Positions 7,072-8,472 of a stretch of 8,472 nt of DNA are shown here, piece after piece. Numbering within the stretch: position 1 is the first letter of the stretch; every line of letters starts with the position of its first letter. The DNA comes from an uncultured Ruminococcus sp. GTDB taxonomy: Bacteria > Bacillota > Clostridia > Oscillospirales > CAG-272. The notes beneath the pieces are model-generated. The model was not told the DNA's origin. It searched no databases and worked only from the letters and a program-made list of their open reading frames with translations. The stretch covers positions 1-8,472 of the forward strand of contig CACZSP010000021.1 in NCBI GenBank assembly GCA_902783905.1, given 5' to 3'. Both the position numbers and the translations under genes were made by a program.

Positions 7072-8028
7072 TCAGCCTCTTACGTGAGGCGCCAGATCAT
7101 CCTCTTCGATGCCGATCAGCTCGGAAATGCGGTCGGCGCGGCGTATGTCGTCCAATCCTTTAAGCGAATGCGTGTCGGTGCCGAAGGTGAATTTGCATCC
7201 GCAGCCGAGAGCGATACGGAAGACTCTTATCAGTTCCTCTCCTTCGTAATCGGTCGCGGCGTGCGTGAAGGCGCCGGTGTTAATCTCGATGAACACTCCC
7301 ATGTCGCGAGCAAGCTCGAAGCACTCGACGAGGCGCTCTTCGCTGACGGCGCGGATTATCTTCGCGGTCATCTCGCGGTTAAAGCCGCACGGATGGAAGG
7401 AGTGCGCCACCGACGTCGGAACGGTTTTCACGAGTTTTTTGAATTCGGTATTGTTCATCAGCTTCATGAAGCTTTCGTACATGAAATCCGAATTGCATTT
7501 TACGACGTCGACCGTTCTCTCCTTTATCATCGCCTCGATATCGCCGAACGAAATGGAGTTCGCCATCCTGCGGCAGATATCGGGTGAAAGATCCGGATTG
7601 TTTTTCGCAAGCGAGGCGGCGAGCTCGGCGCGTTTTGCCTTGACGTCCGGATCCTCCGCTATGACGAAATTCTTCATGTGCATGTGAGTGTGCGGGATGA
7701 GCATATAGTCGAATCTCGCCGCGGTTTCGGCAAGCATGCCGAGAGTGTCGGTCATGCCGCAGTATTCGCTCTCTGATCCGATCATGAATTTTATGCCCGG
7801 AATATCGGGCGTCGAATTTCTCGCACCCTCCAGACCGTAGTTTATCATCTGAAGCTGATACCAGTGGCTGGCGCCCGGGACCTTTTCGTCCCAGAGGTGA
7901 TTCGAAATTCCGAATACGGTGTGACCGAGTTCCTTTGCGCGGCGGAAGTAGTTTTCAAACGTCGCCTCGGGATCGTAGCAGCAGCTTGAAAGAAGGCTGT
8001 GGGTGTGAATGTCGTGTCTTATCTTCAT
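7072..8028 (-). CDS. PHP-domain metallohydrolase (histidinol-phosphatase-like fold)
   Basis: A 318-residue single-domain protein of the polymerase and histidinol phosphatase (PHP) superfamily, which uses a cluster of metal ions to hydrolyse phosphoesters. The metal-binding motifs occur in order: HDIHTH (H8, H10), SNH (H44), GSESEY (E86 or E88), PHTHMH (H113, H115, H117), HSFHP (H209, H212), and FGTDTHS (D285, H287). This is close to a complete set, so the enzyme should be active. No signal peptide or membrane segment is seen, so it is cytoplasmic. A GGAGAG ribosome binding site precedes the ATG. It lies 28 nt after the hexosaminidase gene and 7 nt before the large PHP protein. Histidinol-phosphatase itself is an alternative, but no histidine genes are nearby and the neighbours point to glycan-related phosphate chemistry. 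The substrate cannot be set. Confidence 0.88.
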   Translation of the reverse strand: MKIRHDIHTHSLLSSCCYDPEATFENYFRRAKELGHTVFGISNHLWDEKVPGASHWYQLQMINYGLEGARNSTPDIPGIKFMIGSESEYCGMTDTLGMLAETAARFDYMLIPHTHMHMKNFVIAEDPDVKAKRAELAASLAKNNPDLSPDICRRMANSISFGDIEAMIKERTVDVVKCNSDFMYESFMKLMNNTEFKKLVKTVPTSVAHSFHPCGFNREMTAKIIRAVSEERLVECFELARDMGVFIEINTGAFTHAATDYEGEELIRVFRIALGCGCKFTFGTDTHSLKGLDDIRRADRISELIGIEEDDLAPHVRG

Positions 8029-8056
8029 GATGATACTCTCCTTTTGCAGTATACCG

Positions 8057-8472
8057 TCAGAGCAGGCATGCGGTGACGCAGTAGCCCCAGTGGTTGTACG
8101 AGATATAAGGCGTCCTCGTGCTGTCCTCGGCTCTTCCGTCGACGAACAGTCTCGGCTGCTCCAGCTCTTCTATCTTTTCGGCGCGTCCGTCGGCGTATGC
8201 GATGAGTCTGTCAGCCGTCGACTGCAGCCGCGCGCGCAGTCCGCCGAGGCGGATCTCTTCGCTCGCGAATCCGAACGTCTTGTTCTCGAAGTACCACTGG
8301 TCGCGGAAGACCAAAAGGAAGAAGTCGAGCCGGGAGATCGTTTCGGGAATATCCTTTTCAGCGATCGCGCGGAGCGCCTCTCTGTCGCCCGCAAGATATT
8401 TTTCTCTTATGCGCAGTCCGAGATCGGCTTTGATCGAAAGCAGATCGCAGAGGGCGGCAAGGGTCCTGTATA
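8057..8472 (-). CDS. Glycoside hydrolase family 20 beta-N-acetylhexosaminidase, C-terminal part
   Basis: The frame is open from the right edge to the TGA at 8057-8059, giving 137 residues of a protein whose start and catalytic barrel lie outside the window. The visible part matches the helical C-terminal region of clostridial-type family 20 hexosaminidases: KADLGLRIREKY, then FRDQWYFENKTFGF, EIRLGGLRARL, a helix ending RLIAYADG, and IEELEQPRL. Such enzymes release terminal beta-linked N-acetylglucosamine or N-acetylgalactosamine from glycans. The catalytic Asp-Glu pair is not in view, so activity and export cannot be judged. An apparent start inside it at 8314 is a TTG within the family-conserved region and is not a real start. 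It is the first visible gene of the operon with the two PHP proteins. Confidence 0.85.
   Translation of the reverse strand, partial: YRTLAALCDLLSIKADLGLRIREKYLAGDREALRAIAEKDIPETISRLDFFLLVFRDQWYFENKTFGFASEEIRLGGLRARLQSTADRLIAYADGRAEKIEELEQPRLFVDGRAEDSTRTPYISYNHWGYCVTACLL

Noticed and set aside
8057..8314. A separate 85-residue gene at 8057-8314
   Set aside because: Its apparent start is a TTG codon and the frame continues to the window edge with family 20 hexosaminidase sequence, so it is the tail of a larger gene.

Overview
The window looks like a chromosomal segment of an uncultured Clostridia-type Bacillota with GC-rich, low-gene-density spacing. The grounds are an L10-type rplJ leader of the Gram-positive kind, strong AGGAGG ribosome binding sites, L10 and L7/L12 sequences of clostridial style, and an ECF sigma/anti-sigma pair. 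No mobile element, CRISPR array, rRNA or tRNA was found. Species cannot be named from the sequence alone.

Layout: Positions 1-336 hold no convincing gene but contain three strong dyads. An A/T-rich tract and a consensus sigma-A promoter (TTGACA, 17 nt, TATAAT) at 363-391 drive a leader RNA (401-537). The leader shows an L10-binding stem and a visible terminator/antiterminator choice. rplJ (538-1068) and rplL (1111-1494) follow, and a perfect 12-bp stem at 1526-1553 ends the unit. rplK/rplA are not seen upstream and rpoB/rpoC are not downstream, so the unit stands apart from its usual neighbours.

Everything from 1578 to the right edge is on the minus strand. Read in the direction of transcription (right to left), the first unit is the C-terminal 137 residues of a family 20 beta-N-acetylhexosaminidase running off the edge (8057-8472). 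It is followed by a 318-residue PHP-family metallohydrolase (7072-8028) and a 1198-residue multidomain protein (3468-7064). The last has a CehA/McbA-type PHP catalytic domain between two lamin-tail-like domains and a C-terminal transmembrane anchor. Gaps of 28 and 7 nt make this an operon, closed by a hairpin plus U-tract at 3419-3460.

A second minus-strand unit follows: an ECF sigma factor (2779-3336) overlapping by 17 nt a single-pass anti-sigma-like membrane protein with a large unrecognised outer domain (1578-2795). It is preceded by a 21-bp tandem repeat (3377-3418) that is a candidate control site. It converges on rplJL, and the two share the terminator at 1526-1553.

The most unusual items are the lamin-tail/PHP/lamin-tail protein, which has a C-terminal anchor but no signal peptide and many cysteines; its operon with a hexosaminidase and a second PHP enzyme; and the tandem repeat before the sigma gene.
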